Below are positions 18,099 to 26,491 of a DNA stretch of 64,000 bases, in pieces (position 1 is the stretch's first letter; each line of letters opens with the position of its first letter). Origin of the DNA: an uncultured bacterium. GTDB taxonomy: Bacteria > Bacillota > Clostridia > Lachnospirales > Lachnospiraceae. The notes under the pieces were generated by a model. The model saw only the letters and a list, made by a program, of their open reading frames with translations. It was not told the DNA's origin and ran no database searches. The DNA lies in contig CANSLJ010000019.1 of the NCBI GenBank assembly GCA_947647735.1, positions 1 through 64,000 of the forward strand, written 5' to 3'. A program made the translations under genes and the position numbers.

Positions 18099-18127
18099 TT
18101 GTGTTCAAACAATTTAAATGCTATACT
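18099..18127 (+). promoter_or_regulatory. promoter of the DeoR-type regulator gene
   Basis: TTGTGT (18099-18104) and TATACT (18122-18127) are 17 bp apart. The predicted leader is about 100 nt. Confidence 0.55.
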
Positions 18128-18232
18128 ATTGCTATCAAAAATCATCTCTTGTTTATTTCAAAAAACAGACTTTATACCTACTATTTTTCAATAAAAAATA
18201 TTCAGAGAAATCCATATGGGGGAATCGTTTTT

Positions 18233-19024
18233 ATGTTAGCAGAAGAACGGAAAAACAAGATTATCGAACTTGTAAACGTCAACAAACTTATTAAAGTAAG
18301 TGAGTTAAGTCATTTGCTAAATGCCACAGAAGTAACCATACGCAAAGACCTTGAAGAATTACAGGCGCAAAAATATCTCCGCAGAATTCATGGAGGTGCT
18401 ATTTCTATTGCTCCCGCTAATAAAACCATCTCTGAGCATCAACTTCAGACATTATGCATTCAAGAAAAAAAAGCAATCGCAAGACATGCTTATCAATACA
18501 TCGATAATGATGACACCCTTATCTTTGACAGGTCTACAACCGTATATGAATTGGCCAAATTAATACTCGAGAAACCATTTAGCAATCTAACTATCATCAC
18601 TAATTCATTACGACTTATCACGCTTCTTGCTCCAGAAAAAAAAATCCGGCTTATTTTTATTGGCGGTGAAATTAATGTTTCTATGAATTGTACTTATGGA
18701 GTCCTGACAAACAAATTATTTCGAGATATTAGAAGCGATAAATGTTTTATCGGGATATCAGGAATCGATCCTTCCTATGGATATTCAGATCCAAATCTAA
18801 ATGATTGTGGATTAAAACAGGAAATTCTAAAAGCTTCTAAACAGAAATTCGTTCTAGCGGATCATACAAAATTTAATGAATCTTTTATTGGAAAAGCGGC
18901 CAATTTTGCTGGAATAATTGATTATTTAATCACCGATACTCTTCCACATAACATAGATCGAAGAATATATGAAAATGAGGTAAATTTTATTGTCGTGGAC
19001 GAAATTATCAGCCATAAAGAGTAG
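18233..19024 (+). CDS. DeoR-family transcriptional regulator
   Basis: This 263-residue protein has an N-terminal DeoR helix-turn-helix (about residues 5-55) with KVSELSHLLNATEVTIRKDLEELQ and the typical RRIHGGA tail. A C-terminal sugar-phosphate-sensing DeoR domain follows, with ADHTKF near residue 210. It is the divergent neighbour of the Dha operon and probably represses it until a phosphorylated intermediate appears. The start at 18233 has GGGGGAA upstream; the open frame extends 44 codons further without a ribosome site. Confidence 0.92.
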   Translation: MLAEERKNKIIELVNVNKLIKVSELSHLLNATEVTIRKDLEELQAQKYLRRIHGGAISIAPANKTISEHQLQTLCIQEKKAIARHAYQYIDNDDTLIFDRSTTVYELAKLILEKPFSNLTIITNSLRLITLLAPEKKIRLIFIGGEINVSMNCTYGVLTNKLFRDIRSDKCFIGISGIDPSYGYSDPNLNDCGLKQEILKASKQKFVLADHTKFNESFIGKAANFAGIIDYLITDTLPHNIDRRIYENEVNFIVVDEIISHKE

Positions 19025-19203
19025 TTTAAAAATATGCTGGATATCTTTCTTCTCAGCCTCTTCCCGTATATTCATTATCATATATACTTTTATAAAAAAC
19101 ATTTCTAACAAATGCAAAATATAGATATCGTTGCCTTGTTAAACTCCTTTATTCTATTTTGTCTCTTTTTATAGATACTCAGAATCAGCAGTAAAAATGA
19201 TGC

Positions 19204-19238
19204 ACGGTCTAAAGAAACTATATAATTCTTCAGGCCGT
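19204..19238 (+). terminator. stem-loop after the DeoR regulator gene
   Basis: Thirteen-base arms (19204-19216, 19226-19238) pair with one mismatch and one G-U pair. The stem is followed by an AT-rich stretch with short T runs. It lies 180 nt past the stop, so its role as terminator is tentative. Apart from this and the next hairpin I see nothing in the 480-nt gap 19025-19504. Confidence 0.4.
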
Positions 19239-19457
19239 ATAAATTTTATAATTAATTTATTTTAGTCAAAACTCAAAAAATGGACAAGGTTCCCCAATAC
19301 AATTTCTGCAATCAATATTTACTCCTTATTTGGGCTTCCACCATATTTACCACCAGGAAAATCAGCATTGCACTGACAACCATTCTGCGAGACCCCCTTC
19401 TCCTCTTTTTGTTGTTCATACTGATACTCCATCACAAACAATTCTCCTATATACCTC

Positions 19458-19501
19458 GCAAACGCAAAAGGATATGGTTTCCCATATCCTTTTGCGTTTG
19501 C
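19458..19501 (-). terminator. perfect 20-bp hairpin with GAAA loop at the galM 3' end
   Basis: The arms 19458-19477 and 19482-19501 pair perfectly. On the minus strand the loop is GAAA, a GNRA tetraloop. The hairpin starts 3 nt after the galM stop. No T tract follows on either strand, so it may act as a 3'-end protector as much as a terminator. Confidence 0.65.
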
Positions 19502-19504
19502 CCG

Positions 19505-20554
19505 CTATTCATTACAGAACTGATACACCGTACTGGATGTATACTGTCTGTCCGGTCCGAATACCACATCCGGAAAATTCTCTTTATGGATGGAATCCGG
19601 GAAGAATTGTGTTTCCAGAGCCAGTCCGCACCTGTCATGATATTTTACGCCGGACTTGCCATCCTGCTCGCCAATAAAATTTCCCGCATAAAACTGCAGC
19701 CCCGGCAGAGTCGTAAATACTCTCATCACACGGCTTGTTCCCGGTGCCGTAACCTTTGCCGCAAGCTGAAGCTGTCCGTCCACGTCATCCAGCACCCAGT
19801 TATGGTCATAGCCGCCGCCGATCTGTAACTGTTCAAAGTCCACACCGATCTCCTGTCCGATCTTCTTTGCCGATGTGAAGTCCATCGGCGTCCCTTTTAC
19901 AGGCGCAATTTCTCCAGTCGGAATAGAGCCTGCCACTGTAGGCGTATAGCAGGATGCCTTCAGCCAGAGCACGTGATCCTCAATACTGCCTCCATCCTGT
20001 CCTCTCAGATTAAAATAACTGTGGTTCGTCGGATTTAAAACAGTCCGTTTATCGCTGGTAAAATGATAATCCAGCCTCAGCTCGTTCTCTTCCGTCAGCG
20101 TATAAACCATCTCCAGCTTTTTATTACCGGGAAAACCCATGGAGCCATCCTCATCCTTCAGAGACAGTTTTACACTGTTTTCGCCCTCCTCCACATCAAA
20201 TATCCGCACATGATATCCCTTTTCCTTGTCACTGTGCAGGTTGTTTTCGTTTTCATTTACAGGGATCTGATATTCCACGCCGTCGATCTCAAACTTCGCC
20301 CCGCCGATACGGTTTGCGCTGGGCCCTACAGCAACACCTAAGAATCCCGGATTTTCAACATAGGGTTCCAGGTTATCATGTCCCAGCACCACATCTGCCA
20401 GTTTTCCGTCTTTGTCCGGCACCCACAATTCCCGGATGATCCCGCCATAGTTCAGGATCTTTGCGCACATGCCGTTTTGATTTTCAATGCGATACTCATA
20501 GACCGCTTTCCCGCTTTTTTTATCCGTTCCAAAAACCTTTTTCGTAAGGCTCAT
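19505..20554 (-). CDS. galM: aldose 1-epimerase (mutarotase)
   Basis: This 349-residue protein belongs to the galactose mutarotase family and interconverts alpha and beta anomers of aldoses such as galactose and glucose. Visible family segments are NYGGIIRELWVPD at the N terminus, GPSANRIGGAKFEIDG, NPTNHSYFNL with the catalytic His, and a C-terminal ALETQFFPDSIH containing the catalytic Glu. The start at 20554 has GGAGAGGAAAG upstream; the longer frame (to 20602) is not supported. It appears to be a single-gene unit after recR. Confidence 0.93.
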   Translation of the reverse strand: MSLTKKVFGTDKKSGKAVYEYRIENQNGMCAKILNYGGIIRELWVPDKDGKLADVVLGHDNLEPYVENPGFLGVAVGPSANRIGGAKFEIDGVEYQIPVNENENNLHSDKEKGYHVRIFDVEEGENSVKLSLKDEDGSMGFPGNKKLEMVYTLTEENELRLDYHFTSDKRTVLNPTNHSYFNLRGQDGGSIEDHVLWLKASCYTPTVAGSIPTGEIAPVKGTPMDFTSAKKIGQEIGVDFEQLQIGGGYDHNWVLDDVDGQLQLAAKVTAPGTSRVMRVFTTLPGLQFYAGNFIGEQDGKSGVKYHDRCGLALETQFFPDSIHKENFPDVVFGPDRQYTSSTVYQFCNE

Positions 20555-20631
20555 CTTTCCTCTCCTATTCTGATCATACATAAATCCTTCCGATACGCAC
20601 ATACCAAAAGTAATTTTAACAAATCTCCGCT

Positions 20632-21228
20632 CTATAATTCCACCCTTCCCTCCAGGGCACGCAGCAACGTCACTTCATCAATGTTTTCCAGATCCCCGCC
20701 TACCGGCACGCCGCTGGCGATCCTTGTCACCTTGATCCCTGTAGGTTTCACCAGTTTACTGATGTACATCGCCGTCGTCTCCCCCTCCAGAGAGGAATTT
20801 GTGGCAATGATCACTTCCTCGATATCTCCCTCAAGCCGCACCATCAGTTCCTTTAACCGGATATCCCCGGGGCCAATCCCGAGCATCGGAGAAATACAGC
20901 CGTGCAGCACATGATAGACGCCCTCATACTTCCCGGTCTTTTCATAGGCCGCCAGATCTCTCGGATTTTCCACCACCATGATAAGTCTGTGATTCCTGTG
21001 CGGATTTTCACAGATGGGGCAGCTCTCCCGGTCTGTCAGCGTATAGCACTCCTTGCAATAGCGGACATTTCCCCTTGCCTCCACCAGCGTTTTTGACAGC
21101 CTCTCCACCCGGTCTGTCGGCATATTGATAATATAAAAAGCCAGTCGCTGCGCCGACTTTTCTCCGATTCCGGGAAGAGATGCCAGTTCCTCGATCAGTT
21201 TATTTATATGGCCGCTGTACAGTTCCAT
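20632..21228 (-). CDS. recR: recombination mediator RecR
   Basis: This 198-residue protein acts with RecO and RecF to load RecA on gapped DNA. It has an N-terminal helix-hairpin-helix (LPGIGEKSAQRLAF), a four-Cys zinc finger (Cys58, 61, 70, 73), a Toprim domain (about 80-175) and the usual Walker-like C terminus. Length is standard. Its start overlaps the ybaB stop as TGATG, so the dnaX-ybaB-recR order, common in bacteria, is intact. Confidence 0.97.
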   Translation of the reverse strand: MELYSGHINKLIEELASLPGIGEKSAQRLAFYIINMPTDRVERLSKTLVEARGNVRYCKECYTLTDRESCPICENPHRNHRLIMVVENPRDLAAYEKTGKYEGVYHVLHGCISPMLGIGPGDIRLKELMVRLEGDIEEVIIATNSSLEGETTAMYISKLVKPTGIKVTRIASGVPVGGDLENIDEVTLLRALEGRVEL

Positions 21229-21569
21229 CAGAAAGGCAGGCCTCCTGTCATCTTGCCCATCAGCTCGCCGTTTGCCGCATCCGCCTGCTTCAGCGCCTCA
21301 TTCGCCGCCGCCATGATCATATCTTCCAGAGTTTCGATATCTTCCGGATCCACCGCTTCTTCCGACAGTTTTATCTTTGTGATCTCCTTCTTACCGGTGA
21401 CAGTCACTTCCACTGCGCCGCCCCCTGCCTTTGCTGTAAACTCCTTTGTCTCCAGCTCCTTCTGGCTCTCTTCCAGCTGGCGCTGCATCCGCTGCGCCTG
21501 CTTCATCAGGTTGTTCATATTCCCGGGCATCCCCATCATACCGCCCGGATAACCGCCTCTCTTCGCCAT
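21228..21569 (-). CDS. ybaB: YbaB/EbfC nucleoid-associated protein
   Basis: This 113-residue DNA-binding protein of the YbaB/EbfC family forms a dimer that binds and bends DNA. A Gly/Met-rich N terminus is followed by the coiled region NLMKQAQRMQRQLEESQKEL and the conserved core GGAVEVTVTGKKEI. It sits between dnaX and recR, as in most bacteria. The ribosome site is AGGAGG. Confidence 0.95.
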   Translation of the reverse strand: MAKRGGYPGGMMGMPGNMNNLMKQAQRMQRQLEESQKELETKEFTAKAGGGAVEVTVTGKKEITKIKLSEEAVDPEDIETLEDMIMAAANEALKQADAANGELMGKMTGGLPF

Positions 21570-21677
21570 GTCTATTCCTCCTGCAATCTTTCAGTATATG
21601 TTGATTCTACCTCAAAATATTGTTTTCGTAAACCACAAATCTGATGCTGTTGTGATATTGCCGCCAATTCAGAGCGC

Positions 21678-23258
21678 TCACTCCTCCTCCTCAACCTCCA
21701 TATGGATCACTCCGAGGTCAGGATAATTCACATCCATTTCTCTTTCATCCGCCGCCAGTTCAAGCCGCACTTCCACCTGTTTCCCGATCACACCAGAAAT
21801 ACTCTCCTCCACTTCCGTCTTATGTTCTTCAGTGGAAAGCCAGTCATAATGCGTGCTGTCTGATGTAACGAGCATCAGTCGGTTTTCGCTGTCCATACTC
21901 AGCCTTGCACTGCGCAGATAGGTTTTCATCGGCTGTGCGATCTGATTTACGATAGCGCCCCATCTCTCCACAACCTGACGGATATCCTCGGGAATCGCCG
22001 TCGGAAGAGGCGCTTTTCTGACACTCGTGTCACCCGTCGTCCCTCCGCCCTGCTCTCCGCTCCCCGGCATCACTACCGGCATACTCTGCATCGGAATGCC
22101 GTTCTCCACCATGCGTTCCAGCGTCCTGATCCTGTCTGTCAGGGATTCCGTATCTGTCTCCATCTGAGGCCTGCAAAGCTTGATCAGTGCCATCTCGATC
22201 ATGATCCGCTTCTGCGCCGACAGGCGAAGCTGTCCGGAAAGTTCCGAAAGCACCCGGATATAGCGCATGATCGTTTCCATATCCGTCATTTGCGCTTCCT
22301 CTTTTAATTTTTTCAGATTATCGGAGGAAACGTCGATCACATCCTCCATCTCCCCTGTATCGGAGGTTTTCAGCAAAAGCAGGTTGCGCAGATACCATGT
22401 AAAATCCGCCACAAACTGTACAAGCTCCCTCCCCTGCATGATCATCTCTTCCAACATGGAAATGCACCCTGCCACATCCTGTTTTAAAACACAGCGGAGC
22501 AATCTGCTGAACACATCCGTATCCACGGCTCCCAGCACCTCAAGCGCTTTGTCATAAGTCAGTTCCTGACCATAGTAAAACGCGATGCATCGCTCCAGAA
22601 GGCTCAGCGCGTCACGCATCGAACCGTCCGCAGTCTTGGCAATATAGCGCAGCGCCCGCTCCTGCGTCTGCACCTCCTCTTTCTCCATCAGCTCCCGGAG
22701 CCTTGCCGAAATGGTCTCGATCGAGATCCGTTTAAAGTCATATCGCTGACAGCGGGACAAAATGGTGATCGGTATCTTATGCACCTCTGTCGTCGCCAGA
22801 ATAAAGATCACATAGGAGGGCGGCTCCTCCAAAGTCTTCAGCAGCGCGTTAAACGCCGGCGTGGAAAGCATATGGACCTCATCTATGATATAAACTTTAT
22901 ACTTTCCTTCCGCAGGGGAATAAGAAATATCCTCCACGATCTCCCGCACATCATCCACGCCATTGTTGGAGGCAGCATCCATCTCGATCACATTCATTCC
23001 CGCACCGGAAAGAATGCTCTTACAGGCAGCACACTCCCCGCAGGGACTGCCGTCCACAGGACTCTCACAATTCACTGCCCTCGCCAGGATCTTTGCAATG
23101 GTCGTTTTACCGGTTCCCCGCGTCCCCGTGAACAGATAGGCATGCCCGATCCTGTCTGCCCTGATCTGGTTTTTCAGCGTTGTAACAATATGTTCCTGCC
23201 CCTTTACATCCTCAAAACAGAGAGGACGGAATTTACGGTAGAGCGCTGTGTATGACAT
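21678..23258 (-). CDS. dnaX: DNA polymerase III subunit gamma/tau
   Basis: This 526-residue clamp-loader ATPase has an AAA+ domain with the Walker A motif GTRGTGKTT near 45-53, a zinc module with four Cys (CESPVDGSPCGECAAC), Walker B IIDEVHML and sensor 1 ILATTEVHKI. A collar domain and a divergent C terminus follow. No programmed frameshift site was evident by eye, so a single product is likely. The 108-nt gap to ybaB holds nothing that I recognise. Confidence 0.97.
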   Translation of the reverse strand: MSYTALYRKFRPLCFEDVKGQEHIVTTLKNQIRADRIGHAYLFTGTRGTGKTTIAKILARAVNCESPVDGSPCGECAACKSILSGAGMNVIEMDAASNNGVDDVREIVEDISYSPAEGKYKVYIIDEVHMLSTPAFNALLKTLEEPPSYVIFILATTEVHKIPITILSRCQRYDFKRISIETISARLRELMEKEEVQTQERALRYIAKTADGSMRDALSLLERCIAFYYGQELTYDKALEVLGAVDTDVFSRLLRCVLKQDVAGCISMLEEMIMQGRELVQFVADFTWYLRNLLLLKTSDTGEMEDVIDVSSDNLKKLKEEAQMTDMETIMRYIRVLSELSGQLRLSAQKRIMIEMALIKLCRPQMETDTESLTDRIRTLERMVENGIPMQSMPVVMPGSGEQGGGTTGDTSVRKAPLPTAIPEDIRQVVERWGAIVNQIAQPMKTYLRSARLSMDSENRLMLVTSDSTHYDWLSTEEHKTEVEESISGVIGKQVEVRLELAADEREMDVNYPDLGVIHMEVEEEE

Positions 23259-23291
23259 CTATCATTCTCCTATTCCAGTTCAACTTTCAAA

Positions 23292-23321
23292 ATCCCGCAG
23301 CCACCTTGGCAACTGCGGGAT
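23292..23321 (-). terminator. intrinsic terminator of pfkA
   Basis: A 9-bp stem (23292-23300 with 23313-23321) is followed on the minus strand by ATTTTG. It lies about 60 nt after the pfkA stop and before dnaX. Confidence 0.8.
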
Positions 23322-23379
23322 CACCTTACATTTTTCCTTATTGTTCTCTCTGAGCGGACTCCATCACCACTTTAAAAAA

Positions 23380-24453
23380 CTAATCCCCAAAACTGATACC
23401 AAGCAGTTTTGCCTCCCTGATAATGTCAGAATCCGGTGCAACCATTTTCAGCTTGCCTGCGACATCCTCCAGAGGAACTTTCACGATCTCACGGTTCTTA
23501 TAGCCTACCATGAAGCCGTACTCTCCCTTTAAGATCAGGCGGCCTGCCTCCGCACCAAGGCGGCTTGCAAATACACGGTCATACGGGCAAGGGCTTCCGC
23601 CTCTCTGCGTGTGGCCCGGAACCGTAACACGTACATCCAGTCCGGTCTTCTTCTGAATCTTTTCAGCGATCTCATAGGAAACGGAAGGATATTTGTAATC
23701 AGCCATTTTCTTCTTGTATTCTTTCTTGGAGAGTGCCGCGTCCTCCTTGGAGATCGCACCCTCTGCCACTGCCAGGATCGTAAACTTGCTGCCCCGTTCA
23801 GAACGTTTGTTAATAGCATCCACCACTTTATTGATGTCATAAGGAATTTCCGGGATCAGGATAATATCCGCTCCGCCTGCCATACCTGCATTTAATGTCA
23901 GATATCCAACCTTATGCCCCATTACCTCCACGATAAATACACGTCCGTGGGAAGCCGCCGTGGTATGTATGCAGTCGATACAGTCCGTTGCGATATTCAC
24001 TGCACTCTGGAAACCGAAAGTCATATCTGTACCCCAAAGGTCATTGTCGATGGTCTTCGGCAGCGTTACAACATTCAAACCTTCCTCACGCAGCATGTTT
24101 GCCGTTTTATGCGTTCCGTTTCCGCCCAGGATCACAAGGCAGTCCAGACGAAGCTTATAGTAATTCTGCTTCATAGCCTCAACCTTGTCCAGTCCGTTCT
24201 CATCCGGCTCCCTCATCAGTTTAAACGGTGTTCTGGAGCTGCCGAGAATTGTGCCGCCCTTTGTCAGGATGCCGGAAAAGTCCGCACCTGTAAGCATTCT
24301 GAAGTTACCATAGATCAAACCTTTGTAGCCTTCTAAAAAGCCGTAAATTTCCACAGGCTCTCCGCTGTAGGACAAACTTTTTACTACGCCTCTCATTGCC
24401 GCATTCAATGCCTGGCAATCTCCGCCGCTGGTAAGCATACCGATTCGTTTCAT
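23380..24453 (-). CDS. pfkA: 6-phosphofructokinase, mixed-signature type
   Basis: This 357-residue phosphofructokinase phosphorylates fructose 6-phosphate. N-terminal TSGGDCQALNAAMRG replaces the usual GGDAPGMN. The nucleotide loop is GGNGTHKTA (Asn112, Gly113), and the catalytic segment is PKTIDNDLWGTD (Lys133, Asp136). Gly at the position equivalent to E. coli 104 favours ATP, while Lys at position 124 is typical of PPi-dependent enzymes; some group III enzymes combine both and use ATP. The protein is about 35 residues longer than E. coli PfkA. It has its own promoter and terminator and an AAGGAGG site. Confidence 0.93.
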   Translation of the reverse strand: MKRIGMLTSGGDCQALNAAMRGVVKSLSYSGEPVEIYGFLEGYKGLIYGNFRMLTGADFSGILTKGGTILGSSRTPFKLMREPDENGLDKVEAMKQNYYKLRLDCLVILGGNGTHKTANMLREEGLNVVTLPKTIDNDLWGTDMTFGFQSAVNIATDCIDCIHTTAASHGRVFIVEVMGHKVGYLTLNAGMAGGADIILIPEIPYDINKVVDAINKRSERGSKFTILAVAEGAISKEDAALSKKEYKKKMADYKYPSVSYEIAEKIQKKTGLDVRVTVPGHTQRGGSPCPYDRVFASRLGAEAGRLILKGEYGFMVGYKNREIVKVPLEDVAGKLKMVAPDSDIIREAKLLGISFGD

Positions 24454-24503
24454 TTGATTTCCTCCTTCATACTGTTTATTTTGCTATTATCCACTTGTTT
24501 TTT

Positions 24504-24532
24504 ATTATAGTATATTTTCCCTGCCATCACAA
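24504..24532 (-). promoter_or_regulatory. promoter of pfkA
   Basis: On the minus strand TTGTGA (24532-24527) and TATAAT (24509-24504) are 17 bp apart, about 50 nt before the start codon. Confidence 0.65.
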
Positions 24533-24580
24533 GATTTTATTCTGCCGAAATTTCCGCATAAATTTCGTGCAAAATATCGT

Positions 24581-24609
24581 TTGACTGTTTGCGCATAAGC
24601 CGTTATAAT
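24581..24609 (+). promoter_or_regulatory. promoter of tRNA-Ser
   Basis: TTGACT (24581-24586) and TATAAT (24604-24609) are 17 bp apart. The tRNA starts 13 nt after the -10 box. Confidence 0.85.
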
Positions 24610-24622
24610 ATTTACAGCTTTT

Positions 24623-24710
24623 GGAGATGTACCCAAGTGGCTGAAGGGTCCGCACTCGAAATGCGGTAGGTCGGGTAACCGGCGCGAGAGTTCAAATCTC
24701 TCCATCTCCG
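24623..24710 (+). tRNA. tRNA-Ser(CGA)
   Basis: This is an 88-nt class II tRNA. The acceptor stem pairs GGAGATG (24623-24629) with CATCTCC (24703-24709), and the discriminator base is G as expected for serine. The anticodon loop CTCGAAA gives anticodon CGA, which reads UCG codons. A long variable arm is present, and the T loop reads TTCAAAT. The CCA end is not encoded. Confidence 0.96.
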
Positions 24711-24716
24711 CTGTCA

Positions 24717-24756
24717 AAAACCCACGGAAGGCCGGCATAGTCTTCCGTGGGTTTTT
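24717..24756. terminator. bidirectional intrinsic terminator
   Basis: A 10-bp stem (24721-24730 with 24742-24751) is flanked by A and T runs on both sides. It can end the tRNA transcript and, from the other strand, the trehalose operon whose last stop is at 24807. Confidence 0.88.
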
Positions 24757-24806
24757 AGCATTTGTTCTTATTCTGTATTCTATCTGATCTGACCGATCCA
24801 AACACA

Positions 24807-26447
24807 TTACCTTTCCAGCACAATACTTTCATAGGGTTTCAGCTTTATCACATCTTTTTTTATATCGCTGTCCGCATAGTTTCCAACAATCTTTTGATAC
24901 CCTTCCCATGCCCTGTCTGTTCCGATCTCGATTTCGTCAGCAACGAGGTTATTCAGTACCACTATACTCTCTTCACCATAATCTCTTCTGTAAGCAAGAA
25001 CTTTTTCATTCTCACTTTCCAGAAAGGCGATACTTCCCTCCGATACCACCCTGCTTCTTTTTCTCAGAGCGATCAGCTTTTTATAATAGGATAAGATGGA
25101 ATCCTCATCCGCTCTTTCCCGTTCCACATTGATCCTGTCATAGTTATCAGGAACTTCAATCCAGGGGCTCCCTTCCGTAAACCCGGCATTTTTTTCCCCT
25201 GACCACTGCATTGGCGTCCGGGAATTATCCCTCGATCTTGCGGCAAGGATCTTCAGCGCCTCCTCCTCTGACTTTCCCTCCCTCAATAAGATTTCATAAT
25301 AGTTCAGGCTTTCCACATCCCGATACTGAGAAACTTTCTGATAGTGCGGATTGGTCATTCCCAGTTCCTCACCCTGATAAACATAAGGTGTTCCCCGCAT
25401 CAGATGGATACAGGTTGCAAGCATTTTTGCCGACTCTTTCCAGTATCTTCCCTCATTTCCGAGCCTGGATACGATCCGGGGTTGATCATGGTTGCACCAG
25501 AACAGTGCATTCCAGCCATGATTTTCCTGCATCTGTAACTGCCATTTTTCAAACAGATCCTTCAGCGCCCGCCTGTCCGGCTCCATTAATTCCCACTTAT
25601 TTCCATCTTTATAATCAATTTTCAGATGATGGAAACTGAAACACATGGACAGCTCCTTTTCCTTCGGCGCAGAATAGCGGATACAGTCCCGCAGGGATGT
25701 GGAGGACATCTCGCCTACCGTCACCATATCTTCGATCCCCGTATCCCGGACAAGCTCTTTCAGATATTCATGCACACGCGGCCCATCCGAATAAAACCTT
25801 CTGCCGTCCCCCTCAAGATCATCCTCAAATACCTCAGGCTTGGAGATCAGGTTCACCACATCGAAACGAAATCCTTTTATACCCTTTTCCTTCCAGAAAC
25901 GGATTACGTTTTTCAGTTCTTCCCGCACCTCAGGGTTTTCCCAGTTCAGATCCGCCTGTGTCACATCAAACAGATGCAGATACCACTTATGGAGCGCCGG
26001 TACATATTCCCATGCCGGCCCGCCGAACTTTGATTCCCAGTTTGTAGGAATCCTGTCCGGTTCACCCTCTTTAAAAATATAGTAATCCTGATACTTTTTC
26101 TCACCTTTCAGTGCCCGCTGAAACCACTCGTGGCTCGTGGAAGTATGGTTGAACACCATATCCAGCATCAGTCCGATACCCCTTTTCTCTCCCTCCGCGA
26201 TCAGTTCCTCCAGATCCTGCATCGTTCCGAACTTCGGCTCTATCTTACAATAATCCGAAATATCATAGCCATTGTCCTTTTGCGGGGAAGAAAATACCGG
26301 GGTGAGCCAGAGATAATCTATCCCTAACTCTTTCAGGTAATCCAACCGGTTTATGATCCCCCTCAGGTCCCCGACGCCGTCCCCGTCGGAGTCCTGAAAG
26401 GATTTCGGATACACCTGATACACTACTTTGTTCTTAAAATCTGACAT
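24807..26447 (-). CDS. treC: trehalose-6-phosphate hydrolase (alpha-phosphotrehalase)
   Basis: This 546-residue GH13 enzyme cleaves trehalose 6-phosphate to glucose and glucose 6-phosphate in the cytoplasm. It has VVYQVYPKSFQDSDGDGVGDLRG, DMVFNHTS, the nucleophile segment GFRFDVVN, the acid Glu in TVGEMSS and CNHDQPR. These match TreC more closely than oligo-1,6-glucosidase, and the context (PTS transporter, GntR-type regulator) supports it. The gene starts 45 nt after the PTS gene. The start at 26447 (MSDFKNKV) has GAAGGG upstream; the longer frame to 26486 is unlikely. Confidence 0.9.
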   Translation of the reverse strand: MSDFKNKVVYQVYPKSFQDSDGDGVGDLRGIINRLDYLKELGIDYLWLTPVFSSPQKDNGYDISDYCKIEPKFGTMQDLEELIAEGEKRGIGLMLDMVFNHTSTSHEWFQRALKGEKKYQDYYIFKEGEPDRIPTNWESKFGGPAWEYVPALHKWYLHLFDVTQADLNWENPEVREELKNVIRFWKEKGIKGFRFDVVNLISKPEVFEDDLEGDGRRFYSDGPRVHEYLKELVRDTGIEDMVTVGEMSSTSLRDCIRYSAPKEKELSMCFSFHHLKIDYKDGNKWELMEPDRRALKDLFEKWQLQMQENHGWNALFWCNHDQPRIVSRLGNEGRYWKESAKMLATCIHLMRGTPYVYQGEELGMTNPHYQKVSQYRDVESLNYYEILLREGKSEEEALKILAARSRDNSRTPMQWSGEKNAGFTEGSPWIEVPDNYDRINVERERADEDSILSYYKKLIALRKRSRVVSEGSIAFLESENEKVLAYRRDYGEESIVVLNNLVADEIEIGTDRAWEGYQKIVGNYADSDIKKDVIKLKPYESIVLER

Positions 26448-26491
26448 AATATTCGCCCTTCCAGCACATACTGTTTCCAGTTCCATATGAT

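Noticed and set aside
17754..18232. CRISPR array or tandem repeat in the AT-rich gap
   Set aside because: The repeated units are 5-9 bp with irregular gaps and sit at promoters. They fit operators, not CRISPR repeats of 23-47 bp.
19280..19828. 182-residue plus-strand open frame across the galM end
   Set aside because: It crosses the terminal hairpin and lies mostly antisense to galM, with no ribosome site.
24505..24807. 100-residue minus-strand open frame over the tRNA
   Set aside because: It is the reverse complement of the tRNA-Ser gene, its promoter and the terminator.
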